A program made the position numbers and the translations under genes. From positions 3,438,501 to 3,502,500 of the forward strand of contig JADANN010000174.1 of assembly GCA_018806985.1 (NCBI GenBank): 64,000 nucleotides of DNA, written 5' to 3'. Source of the stretch: Angiostrongylus vasorum. Taxonomy: Eukaryota > Nematoda > Chromadorea > Rhabditida > Metastrongylidae. The notes under the pieces are model-generated. The model was not told the DNA's origin, did no database searches, and saw only the letters and a program-made list of their open reading frames with translations. Shown one piece after another: positions 1 to 11,042 of the stretch; the stretch's first letter is position 1; every line of letters begins with the position of its first letter.

Positions 1-886
1 TTAATTATCAGAGGTTGCCCTAACTGAGCCATACATAAGTACATTGGAAGCTCGAAAAGAAAAAGCGATGGAAGTTGAAGTAAGGCCGGAAAGTGTGTGA
101 CGGACTGACGAGAGTGGATGGGTTGTGGTCTTGAAATCGCCGAATCCTTGACCCCCTTCGACGCCCCCTCCTCGTTCCGACGATCGAACGTCTGACAAGT
201 ATGGTTCGCTTTGGAAACCATGAAAAAATATTCTTCATACATTCGAATTCAACTTCAATGATTTAAATATATTTTAATATAAAAGAAACTAAGCTGGAGT
301 AATTTCAATGGATTCCACCATTGCTGAATCAGTGAGCAGAAGACCAGTTATTCGACTGTATAAGGGTTAAAACTGTTTAGGAAAGGCAAAGTTATCCGTC
401 GTTATTATCGGGTTTCCCGAAGCCTTTAACGACTTCCCCTGGGTGCTTTCTCTCTCATTTGCGAAATTCTGCACTGGAATAATTCGAATTTCTCTTTAAT
501 CTCCTAGCACGATCCTCTCGGCTAGGTCTTCTCTTATTATTTATGGATTAATGTGCTTTGCATTGCTCAAATAAATGACGAAGGAGAGCGTTGCTCAGAT
601 TGTACAGTTCTTGTGGGTTCCAAAATCGCCTCCGCTTAGATTTTTGAGTCGGGGGTGAAGTTGTTTACGATAGACGAGGGATGCTATTGGGTGGGCGACA
701 TTCTGAGTGAAGAGTATCAACGTGAGCGCGGGGGGAGGTCGATCCGTCCCGGCAAGTTAATCCCATCGCTACTCGTTTTGCGATCGCACAATGGACAAAG
801 AGCTGCTTGGATTCAGCTGCTTTCTCTTGCGAGGAATTCGACGTCCACTCTTGACGAAAGCCCCCTGACCTAACCGAATTTCACTC

Positions 887-1174
887 TCACACCACCCGCG
901 GCGCGCTCCATCCACTGCCACGGCTGCCATTGAGCTTCCCCTCTTGAAACACGTGCGCCTCTTCGTAAAGCTCTGCTAAACCATAAAACTCGTACTGCGC
1001 TCTGTAGTTTTGCCTATAGAAACCAACTACATTGAAGAAATTTTTCTTGGTGTTGTTGCCTTCAACTCTTTCATCATGCATCGATGTCAATGCGTAGTAC
1101 AAACGAATTCCAACTTGGGACTTTTTTCGAACGTTCGTTAATAGGCAACTGTGATTTTCAAAGTATCCATGCAC
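887..1174 (-). CDS. Unidentified minus-strand ORF
   Basis: A 95-residue open frame is rich in Tyr and Phe (FYRQNYRAQYEFYGLAELYE) and ends in a more GC-rich stretch. No clear acceptor or donor and no recognised domain. It may be an exon of a gene reading leftward, or chance. Confidence 0.2.
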   Translation of the reverse strand: MHGYFENHSCLLTNVRKKSQVGIRLYYALTSMHDERVEGNNTKKNFFNVVGFYRQNYRAQYEFYGLAELYEEAHVFQEGKLNGSRGSGWSAPRVV

Positions 1175-1488
1175 TTCTTGGTTTTCTTTTCTTTTCTATT
1201 TCTATAATTTTATATCGTTCCAAAATTTCCCTTGGTGTTGAAAAGCTTATCGATTTTCAAGCGAGCCTGTGAATTGTGGTGTAAATGTGGCTATTTCATC
1301 CATTTTCTCGAAAAACCGTTTCTTCATTTGCTTTAGGCTTAATCATAACGTAGCAAAAATGTCGGCATTCTTTCCGATTCTTCTCCTTATTCTTCAATTT
1401 CCTCTCTGGATTCTGAGAAGCGAAGAAAGTTTGGCGTTACTACTACACTGGTCATTTGATTTCCTTTTAGGTTTCACTGATATGCATA

Positions 1489-1490
<2 letters not shown>

Positions 1491-1534
<44 letters not shown>
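1491..1534. repeat. (TA)n microsatellite
   Basis: About 22 uninterrupted TA units, continued by a looser ATACATATAT stretch to about 1600. Confidence 0.9.
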
Positions 1535-1537
<3 letters not shown>

Positions 1538-3799
1538 GCATATATAATATACATATTTATACATAGATAGATATATGTATGTATATATACACATATATAT
1601 TCGGATGCACGTCTTCTAAGTATTGATATGGAAAGTATAGGGCAGCGCAACTGCGTTTTCAGATCCCTTGGCCTTATACATCACTGCTGAAGACTACTCT
1701 GATTGGGAAACGGAGTCGTCTGGATGCATGGGCTCTGCCTTGGCCCTCGCTTGGTCATCGGGCGGCTGGTGAAAACCATTTGCTATCACAGTTTACAATT
1801 CATCCACAAATAGCTCTGATGCTGTGATTATATTTGCGTATCTCATGTATTATCACTTAAGTCCCACAATTTCAAACATTGTTAGGAAATTCTTGCTTCT
1901 ATCAATGCTTGTCAGTTATTCAGCACAACTCTTTACTTCAAGTTGCGTGTTTTCTCTGGTCCACTAATGAGTCTTTCCAATAGTTTCCCTAACATCGTGA
2001 CTGAGGAATATTTTTTGGATGGAGACATTCAATAACGTGGACACTACTCTTTCCTCAACGTTGTTTAGAGCTGAGAAAGAGCTCGAAATTTCCGTTCGAA
2101 AACCAAGGTAATGTTGATTCTACGCCACAGCGGAACCAGCCGATCCACTCATGGCCACTTTCTTAGCGAAGAGAATAAAATTATGTTGCTTCTTAGTAAC
2201 GACGTGATCCTTTCGGTGTCCCTTCATCAAATGAAACTCACTTGGAGCTCTTGCGCGCTATGGGGCTATCGAAAGGTTCATTGGTTTCAGCTCAAGCATT
2301 AGCAGGAACACAGGTGTTAAATCGGATACTGCCGGTTAATACTTTCTTCACAGAAATATGTAGCGTGAGAAAGTCTGCTTGTTGGTAGTTCTGTTGTGTT
2401 TCATTAGGTGTTCGACCACGATACTATCTTCCTTCATTGGTCATCCGCAGTAACTCACTTAAACTTTTGGTACTGGTGTTTTTTTCGAGAATGAATGTTT
2501 GCTAACTAAACTCAAATCGTTACTAAAGAATTTTCCAGCTTTTTTAGCTTAAAGGAAAACTGGTCATGTCCCGGCAGGTTTTTTGAATATTGCAAAAGCT
2601 CTTAGAAGATCGAAATAATTATAAGTGATCTGTAGGAAAGCTATGGTTCAGTCAAGTAGAAATAGAACTGATAAAGAAGTCTCCGGACGTAATAAATATC
2701 ATGGATCGATATCTGCTAACAACGACTCGTCGAGCCTGCGTTAACCAGGCTACCTCATATAAGTTTATTTGTATTCTGCTTGACATGGATTTCATAGACC
2801 GCACTTTTTGCTTCCGAATTACTTTCGTCCTTGGGTTGCTGCTTTCCACCTTTGAAAGACATTCTTCATTCCATTTGTTCAGATTTTCGACATGCGAAGC
2901 CAACTGACTGACTTATCTCGTCCACTTTCTTCCGTCCGTTCCGTTTCGACACCTATTAATTTCAGTGTCGTACATTAGTTTCTGCTCAACCTCATGCTGT
3001 TCCGATTATCTCTATATCCCTCTTGGCCCGTTCGGACCCCCCTGCTACTTTAATGTATCGATTTCCACACACGAACCCCGTCGATGGTTCACGGACTACA
3101 AACACTATTTCGACGATGACGAACATCCATCATTTCTACTCTGAAACCCCCTAATGAACACTTTTTCGACGTTTCCAGCTAAAATTTAAACGTTTTTGCA
3201 GTGGTCCCATAATCAGTGCTAGGTGATTTTCAACGGTAAGCCTATCCATCTTCTATTTTTGGAAAGGAAAGAAGTGACCGAATAAATGTCTGTGGTTGTT
3301 AGGCCGAGATTCTGATGCGAAACAGGCATTATGGAAAACAAAACGACATGAAAAGCGCCACAAAGCTGGCTAAGGAAAACTAATTCAATGTTTTTAGCAC
3401 CTCGTGGTGAACGGGGGGCAGTGAGTTACGGACTTCCGGCCATTTTTTTTTGATGGAATCTCCCTAGATTTCCTCTTTTCTTAAGAGACGTTTTTTCGTC
3501 AGATTGATAAGTTTATGCAATTTTCGCCGATAAATTTCTCCCATCAACTTGCAACAGCTGCCAGCGTCTTTGTGTTAGCTTGGTCGTTTGCGAGGCGTTG
3601 CCTCGCCCTTGAAAACCGATAAAGTGCTAGAATTGAATAATTGAAGTTTGAAGGCGAGATTCTTTCTGTGAAGTGCTGTCTTGACATCTGATGAAGTGAT
3701 TTTTCCGGAAAAAAATTCTGAATATATATTTGAGGACGGGCGAGAATTCATTGTGTAATGCATCTCCAGGCCGCGGTGTCCATCGATCTTCAACCTCTC

Positions 3800-4003
3800 T
3801 TATGCTTCCCGGCAATCCGGTTCATCTCCCAACTCATAGTTATAATCCTGGGATAAAAACTCAGCACCCAGCTCTTGAAAACGCCTTCCAATTTGCTGTT
3901 GTTCCATAACATTATACATAATGTCCTCGTTAGAAAACAGATGTTGAGACTTTACTACAGCTGTTGTTGTGTTTGTTTTCACGCGAGTTCCCATTCTATT
4001 CAA
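3800..4003 (-). CDS. Unidentified minus-strand ORF
   Basis: The 67-residue frame has protein-like composition (EQQQIGRRFQELGAEFLS) and two possible ATGs, the second giving MGTRVKTN. It lacks obvious flanking splice sites and no family is recognised. It may be an exon of an unmapped gene, part of an old repeat, or chance. Confidence 0.2.
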   Translation of the reverse strand: MNRMGTRVKTNTTTAVVKSQHLFSNEDIMYNVMEQQQIGRRFQELGAEFLSQDYNYELGDEPDCREA

Positions 4004-4540
4004 TCAAAAATAATATGACGTTCGCAGACGTTCACTTCACAAGTTCTGGTATTTTTGAAGTACTTCGGGCGTAGTTTTTCATTCATAGGCTAGCAGGAGC
4101 TTGGCAAGAAAAGAACTTACTACTATACTTTAAGTACTTCAAATGTTGTTCTTCATCCACATATGTTCAAGCAGTGAGAAGTTCATTCAGGTTCACTCAA
4201 TACCACCTTCATACATTTAGAAACTTTCAGGCTTAGTAGAAAAAGAACTTCGGGTGTGGGATTTCTATGGAAATATGTAAAGCCACGTAAAGCACTATGC
4301 AAAGAAACAGTGAATACTAATTAAGTATTACCACATTTCTCTGCTGTTCACTTTTCCACGGACCTACAAATACTTTCTAAGCTTATTCTCTCAGTGAATA
4401 TCACAAAAAACCGCTAGTTAGCAATCGTCTTCCCTCAGCGGTCCATCACACCAAAAGAATTTTTAATATGACAATCCGAGCGGCAGAAGAATCAGCGGTG
4501 ATGGGTGAGTAATCCCCATTTCTTTTGTACCCTCAATCAC

Positions 4541-7500
4541 CTGTATCACCTGTAGTCCCGTTGATCGTCGAATGACTCGAGCAGGCGCCACTAAGTCTTC
4601 CATTTTTTCCCCTGTCGCGTGCAAGAGTAGCCCAATTGGTTCTGCTCGCTCTAGGGACTCGTCGACCATCATATCTTTCTTCAAGGCTCTTCGTGAAGAA
4701 CTCTGACCATCGGGTCGGTGGTCTTCCTGCAATACGTTTGACATCCGGAGGAATCCAGTCACTAACGGTTCTTGTCCATCGATTGTCATTCATATGCATT
4801 ACGTGTCCGGACCACCTTATCTTCGATGGTTTGGCGTACAGAACGGCACCTTCGATTTTTGATCGTCGACGGTAGATCGGAGCTTTGGATCCCTTCCCTT
4901 TACTTGTGTGGAACGGAATACTCCCTAGCATTGCCCTTTCGACTGCGCGTTTGATAACGCTAAGTGACCTTTCATACTGCTTACGCAGCAACCAAGTTTC
5001 TGACGCATACGTTAGGGCAGGAAGTACCGTTGAGTCGAAAAGGTGGGCACGGAATCGGGTGTTCCTTGTTCTCTTCACTACAATCTCGACGCTCTTAAAA
5101 GCACCCCTAGCCGCTCGTTTCCTTCTGCTCAGCTTTGGAGCTAGGTCGTTCATCATATTCATTTCCCGACCTAGATAGATATTACTGGAGCATTCGGAGA
5201 CACTCGTTCCGTTGAGCGTGAATGGGGCATGCGAAACCAATCCGTTCTTCATGAACATCGTTTTTGTGAGATTAGTTGAAGAGCAATCTTTCCACAGGCT
5301 TTATCAAAGTCGGTAAGCATTCGTTCCGCTTGGCTAATGTTTGGTGTTATAAGGACGATGTCATCAGCAAAGCGAAGACGGTGTAACTGCCGACCATCGA
5401 TTTTCACTCCCATATTATCACATTCCAATGTTCGCATGACGTTCTGAAGGGTAGCGGTAAATAATTTTGGCGAGATGGTATCGCCTTGCCTAATTCCTCT
5501 TTTGACGTCAATGATAATATCGTCGTAGAATGGTGATGCCTTGGTTGTGAAATTTTTGTACAGCTCACGAAGAATCTTTATGTATTGAGTAGGGACTCCT
5601 TGACTATCCAGGGCTTTCCAAGACTGCATCTATCTCGACTGAATCAAAGGCCTTTTGTAAAGTCGATGAGGGTGAGACAGAGCGGTCTTTTGTACTCTCG
5701 CGATACTTCATTGAGCCTTGTTACCGTGTGGATGTGATGCATTGTACTAAATCCTTTTCGAAACCCTGCTTGCTCACATGGCTGTCCTTCGTCCAATGTT
5801 CTGTCAATCCTGTTTATGATGACTCGAGTGAAAAGTTTGTAGACGACAGACAGTAAGCAGATTGGACGATAGTTGCCGATATCCTGTAGGTCACCCTTCT
5901 TGAACAATAACACAGTCTTGCTGGTCCTCCAGTGGGTAGTGACCTTGCATTCGGACAGGTTACGTGTGAAGAGCCGAGCCAGTGTGTTTACGAGGATTGA
6001 CGGAAGGTTCTTCAGGTGTTCTGGTCTTATCCTGTCCTGACCTGGTGTTGTTCGATTTTTCACCGACGAAATGGCATGTCGGGATTTCAGAAGGGAGAAC
6101 CGGTGGCACAACATGTCCATCCTCCTTTATTTCATATGACGGAAGGTGGACATGGCTACCGAAGAGATCCGAGTAGCATTCGTGAATAATTTTCTCCATT
6201 GCCTTTCTGGACGCTGTAACTGTTCCGTCTGGGCGCCGGAGTGCAATCATTTTGGTCTTGTAATTGGCGAAGCTTCGGTGGGCTTTGCTAATGCTTTTTC
6301 CCAGCCTCTGCAGCTTCGACCATTACTGCTGCTCTTCTGTCTTTAAGATCTTCTTTTATCTCTGTCTGCATTGTTTTGCAAGTTCGGACGTTAGTTCGCG
6401 GTTGCCTGCAGCTCGTGCGATTCCACGCTGGCGTATTAGGTCAAGTGTTTCTAGAGACAAACGTCTCTTGGTGACTTTTGAACTTTCAGCTTTCATAGCG
6501 CTAACGTGAAGATGTTGAATGAGCCGACCGCATTTCTCGTCGGCGTTATTAACAATGGCATCTTCCCAAAAGCCGACTAATGAATTGAATAACTCCCAGT
6601 TTGTGGTGGTTCTGGGACTTCGGGTTTTTGAACTTAGTGGCTTTTTCTCCTTTGCGCGAGAAATGGAATTTTGCACGAAGGAGACGGTGGTCTGATCCCG
6701 TGTAGAATTTATGGACAACAGCGACATCGGTTAGGCAAAACCTTCTATTTACTATTATTTGGTCTATTTCGCTATGGTACTCTCTATTGGGAGACTCCCA
6801 CGTCCAGCGCTGAGGGTGGGGCTTCTGGAATTGTGAGTTACCATGGATGGTCTTGGTCGCTTTATAAACTCAGAGGGCCGCTCACCCTGTTCGTTCCATC
6901 CTAATCCGTGAGTCCCAATGTGACGTTCTTCAGTCGTTCTTCTAGGTCCAATCTTGGCTTTGAAATCTCCAATGATGTCCTTCAAGAATGTATGGTCTTC
7001 TTTAAAGAACCTCCCCAAATCCATCTAGAACGCTTCGACTTCTTCATCATAGTTTGATGTCAGCACGCTAACTACAAGGATTGTCAAAGCCGGTATTGAT
7101 CCACATCTCTTCAATCCTAAACATACAGATCGTCTCCTTAGTTTTTTACAATCCAGGCAGCTTCCATTGACCCTGAGATTATAGAAGCCTATTCGTTCTC
7201 GCTCTAATCAACGCTGCCGAATTTGGGGCTGTTTCGGAGTCGGGGGTATGAGAACCGTTTCTTCTAATGTTTTTAGCATTTCGATACCCACGTGTAGCTT
7301 GCTAGGCTCTGAACGTGGGGGCTGGGTATACTCTCGGGTAGCATGCCAGGCGCTCCCAGAGTGGACATGAAGCTTATTTGTTGGAGGCGACTCCTAACCG
7401 CCTCCCATATACTTCCCTGTCACTTGATTGCAGGCTTTTTGGCCGAATTGACTCGTAGAATACAATCTGCACAAACCAGAACGCACCCACACACGCGTGC

Positions 7501-7707
7501 ATGAATACGCCCCGTAAATACAGAAAGTATGTGCCAAATCGGCGCAGCAGAAACAGGGAGTCCATCCCCTGGATCCACCTGCGTCTCAAGGAAGCAAAGG
7601 TCGCTTTTTGGTCCGCGATTAAACCCCTATCCGCCACTTGGGGACGCGCCACGTAGCCTCGAGACTAACCGGCTCGAGATCCCTCGTATGAGGGAGATCC
7701 GTGGTAC
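4541..7707 (-). mobile_element. RTE-clade LINE, copy A (defective)
   Basis: Read on the minus strand, it starts at 7707 with the same leader as the other copies (ends CCACGGATCTCCCTCAT) and ends near 4541 in short TGATACAGGTGAT-type repeats. Endonuclease remnants lie at 6764-7024. RT motifs follow: [19 protein letters not shown] at 5644-6120, then GIRQGDTISPKLF and [12 protein letters not shown] at 5249-5629, then the C-terminal part at 4533-5258 with [17 protein letters not shown]. Frames are broken between these blocks. Compared with the copies at 35 and 63 kb, about 260 bases of the N-terminal endonuclease are missing near 7.1 kb. Not autonomous. Confidence 0.85.
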
Positions 7708-8449
7708 CCTTAATGATGATCTAGATAGCTGATGAACAACACGGCAGATACAACATTATCAGCTTCGAGATTCGTTGCTTGAGTGTTTAAAACGATGAAC
7801 TGTCGGGAAACCTCGTGCTTCGGGTCGTTGTGTTCGTATTTTTAAGCTAATAGGAAGATGTGAACTGTATCACTCAGATGTTCGTTCATCTCTACAAAAC
7901 TATCTGGAGAACTTTGTATTTATTCTCTTTTATGAGTAGTTTTTAAAGATTCGTCTGAATAAATCATCACCAGGCCATCCAGTTCTATGCACTGTGACCA
8001 AGAAGAATTGTAACCGTGAGTACATCTTGCTTGTTGAAACCTCACTCAACAGTACCCTCTTTACCAGGAGGAGTAGGGACTTCCTAGGTAGAGAATCGGT
8101 CGCTCTACGTTCCAGCTGTTTCTCTTCAGCCGCAATATTTTCTTCACAGAGAACTTCATAAAGAACCCTGAATCACCCACTATACTCAGAGAAAGTGCTT
8201 TCGTGAATGCATTCACATAAACAGTATCCAGATGTGTCAGAAGGTAGTTAGTGAAAAAAGTACTTGATGCTTACCAAAAACTGGATCGAGAAGACCATAT
8301 TGCGTTGTTTAGGTAGCACATAGTTAATGAAATGTGTGTAGTCGTCCCAGAAGTGCAATGACAGATCAGAATGAATTTAAGGCTAATGGATGTTTATCAG
8401 AGCATATTAAATATTTTGGTAAAGTCGCAAAAATTTGGAGCGTGTAGCC
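7708..8449. other. Non-coding flank right of RTE copy A
   Basis: No open frame or family recognised. Confidence 0.5.
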
Positions 8450-8720
8450 AGTGGCGTGGAGTGGCGCGTAATACACACGTGGTCGTTGGTTGGAGTGTGC
8501 CTCAGGCTCACTAATCCTTCCATCCCTTTGGAGTGGAGAAATCATATCGGCATCATATTTGTCTGGGAGGGTAGTAGCACTGCCTAAATACATCGTTAGG
8601 CCACCGCAAGTCATTCATTGCATAGGCCTGAAATACATTCAATCATCTTTAACGATGCCTGATATGGCTGATTGCTTGGCGCATCTCCCAAAGATTGATA
8701 AACACTGAGAGCTTTGTATT
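8450..8720 (+). repeat. SINE-A copy, diverged
   Basis: Weak tRNA-like head (GTGGCGCGTAATACACACG), then the family body (TTTGTCTGGGAGGGTAG, AGGCCACCGCAAGTCATT) and tail ending GAGAGCTTTG. Confidence 0.65.
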
Positions 8721-9889
8721 TTATTGTTTCTATTCGTCGTAAAATATTATCGATGGCTCAGCCATAGAAGTGTTCGGTTTCATAGCCAATAAACTGAGCT
8801 TGGGTTTTCTGATGCTTTGGTATTCGCCGAGCCTTCCCCTGTTCGCCACCAGCATCGTCCGTCATCTCCGTCAGTCGATGACAATCTCTCTTGCAGTGTT
8901 TTGCAGTTTCAAGGTCGATTTTAGCAAAGTTGTAATACGCAAACAAAGTTCAGAAATTGTGCTATCACTTTATACAATACTCAGACCACATCGACTAACT
9001 TTGCTAAACCTTCGATTAAGTAGGGACCGTGTTTAAACGTTTCTCCTTAGTTAAGCACCTCCCTTAGAATTTTAGCAAAGAAGAGCGTTTATTCTTTCGT
9101 AAATATCATTGTTGCATAAGTGAAAACCAGTAGTGCCATTTTCAGCTCTTCACTATGAAAAAATAGAAAAATCCAGACAGTCTCATTTTATCCGCATTTT
9201 TTGGAGGAAATGAAAAGTGGAAAAGTGAAAAAATCCTTTCTCTGATATCGAATTTTCCCGCTTCCTGTCTGGAACGCAAACAAAAAATCTCATTAGAAAA
9301 GCAGGAAGAGCTGTATTTGTTAACAAAGAGTTTTTCTTTGAGATTCGTAACAGTCCCAGTTGACTCCAATGCACTTCAATAATGAAGGAAGAAGTAAGAG
9401 AAAGTAATTTTAATGATTGAAGTTCGATTCCTTTTCCAGTGTTTTGCTGTTTTTGGACAGCTGTCGTTTTTCTCACCTCTGTGGTGAATACTTGAACTTT
9501 GTTGTTCTGCTGTCGAGATTACCTTCAGTAAGATGTGATGTTGTTTTATCTCGGAATTCTTGACCGTCATCATTGCAGAATGAGTTGACTGGAGCGCACC
9601 GTGCTGCGCTTCTGTCCTCTCTCCGACTAGAAGCACTCCTACATCCTTCCGACCACATAGATAAGGTGAGGATTAGAAGAGGCTCTTAGTCATTATTCCG
9701 CTTTTCAGTCGAGCGCTTTCTTTCACAGAAGTCGAAAACATTGATTATGAGAGTACTTGTTCATTGCAAACAAAATCTATGACGTTAAGTGTTAAATTAT
9801 GATGACAACTTCTATACGGACCATCGATAGAATTTTTTCCATTAAGTTTCCATTTCGGTCAAACTGTCCTGAATAAAATCTCTACTCTC
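8721..9889. other. Intergenic, nothing recognised
   Basis: AT-rich, with short open frames only and no repeat matches to other parts of the window. Confidence 0.45.
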
Positions 9890-10303
9890 TCCAAAGAAAC
9901 TGCACTTTTTCTCGAGAACAACGAAGTATAAAAGCTGCACTTAAGTCTGGTGTAATCCTAACAGTCAGTGAACAATGTGAGGCCGTTACGTTGACAGCAC
10001 AGGAGACTTTAAAATGGAACCAGAAAACAAGTAATTTGTTCAAGTTATTTTGCCGGAAAATAAATTGCTCTTTGCATGTTATTCCCAGGAATCAATACCT
10101 ACGCCCTCTGGCGGCACTCTATTAAAGGAAATGTGATTGAGACGACACTGCAAATCACTCAAATTCAAACCAAAGCTATCTGCGCAGACATAAAGGATTT
10201 GGCTGAATTACCTTGGAAAATCATGCATTGGTGGAAATTCTTCAAGAGCTGGATGGAAAGAAACAAGGCCTTACGTGAGACATTTCCGAATGGTTTTGAA
10301 TAA
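9890..10303 (+). CDS. Putative small two-exon gene fragment, unknown
   Basis: An open frame from about 9890 to 10030 (including SIKAALKSGVILTVSEQC) meets a GT donor at 10031. A 58-base intron, typical nematode length, ends TTCCCAG at 10088. The second exon 10089-10303 continues in the right phase and ends at TAA. It is protein-like, with several Trp and Lys (WKIMHWWKFFKSW). No start was fixed and no family is recognised. A TATA-like TATAAAA at 9928 overlaps the frame, so it may be chance. A retroelement fragment or lineage-specific gene are both possible. Confidence 0.35.
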
Positions 10304-10559
10304 GTAAGGAGTAATTCGCAAGTATAAATGTCATTGTGCTGACCTAGTGGTCAATAAGCAGATATGAATGCGTCGTTTTCTTGTTCAGCAATCGCGAGTG
10401 TGCCAACCCCAGCACATTTGTCGTTCCTTTCTTTCCCTCGCAATCGTCATCCGTGGTGGACGTTTGATTCGAAAATGGTGGCGCATGTAAGGCTCATACC
10501 GTGTTCTGTAAAATAACTGCAGCTGCATGTGCAACTGATTAACTTTGGTTACGAACAGG

Positions 10560-10790
10560 TCAGCACAACGTGTTGGTGGCCTTCCCTAGGCTACGCCTTT
10601 ATTCTCGTGAAGTCCACTCTATAGTTCTTTTCGTCCATCTGTCGTTTTTTCTTCTCATTTTGTGACCAGCCCATTTATTTTTCGCTATCGATGTATATTC
10701 TCCTGGATCCCGAAGACGTGACAGATTTCGAAGATCAGAGCTTCGCATTCCGGCTAGATATTGAGAGTGCCAGTTGTATTCATTAGCAGA
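10560..10790 (-). mobile_element. RTE-2 C-terminal fragment
   Basis: On the minus strand the sequence encodes KWAGHKMRRKNDRWTKRTIE, the conserved C-terminal motif of RTE proteins, and its nucleotides match 54.06-54.26 kb closely. A short 5'-truncated relic. Confidence 0.65.
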
Positions 10791-11042
10791 TTAGGTGAAC
10801 AAGTATGAAATCTATAGGAAACTCCCTCAGTAAAACCATTCTTTGAAATTGTTTCATTATAAATCCTATTTAAGCTTAATGAGGTACAGATTTTGGTTAC
10901 GGAGAGGGATGAAGAGGGGGCAGTATTTGTCGGAACTTCTCAAATTTGGAGATGAAGAACACAACGCAACTTCAGCATTGCTATTTCAGGTCAATGGGTG
11001 AATTTAGGGAGGAGAATCATACCGTACTACAGACCGATATCC

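Larger units (their letters stand above)
1..4540. other. No confident gene
   Basis: AT-rich DNA with one microsatellite and a few open frames of uncertain meaning (see 887-1174 and 3800-4003). A relatively GC-rich patch at 650-960 could belong to a promoter or exon outside the window. No known repeat family was recognised here. Confidence 0.5.

Noticed and set aside
655..873. 72-codon frame starting ATGKLF-like at 657.
   Set aside because: No family resemblance, no splice context, and the start is arbitrary; not supported as a gene.
1394..1594. Tyr/Ile-repeat protein over the TA tract.
   Set aside because: It is a translation of a simple repeat.
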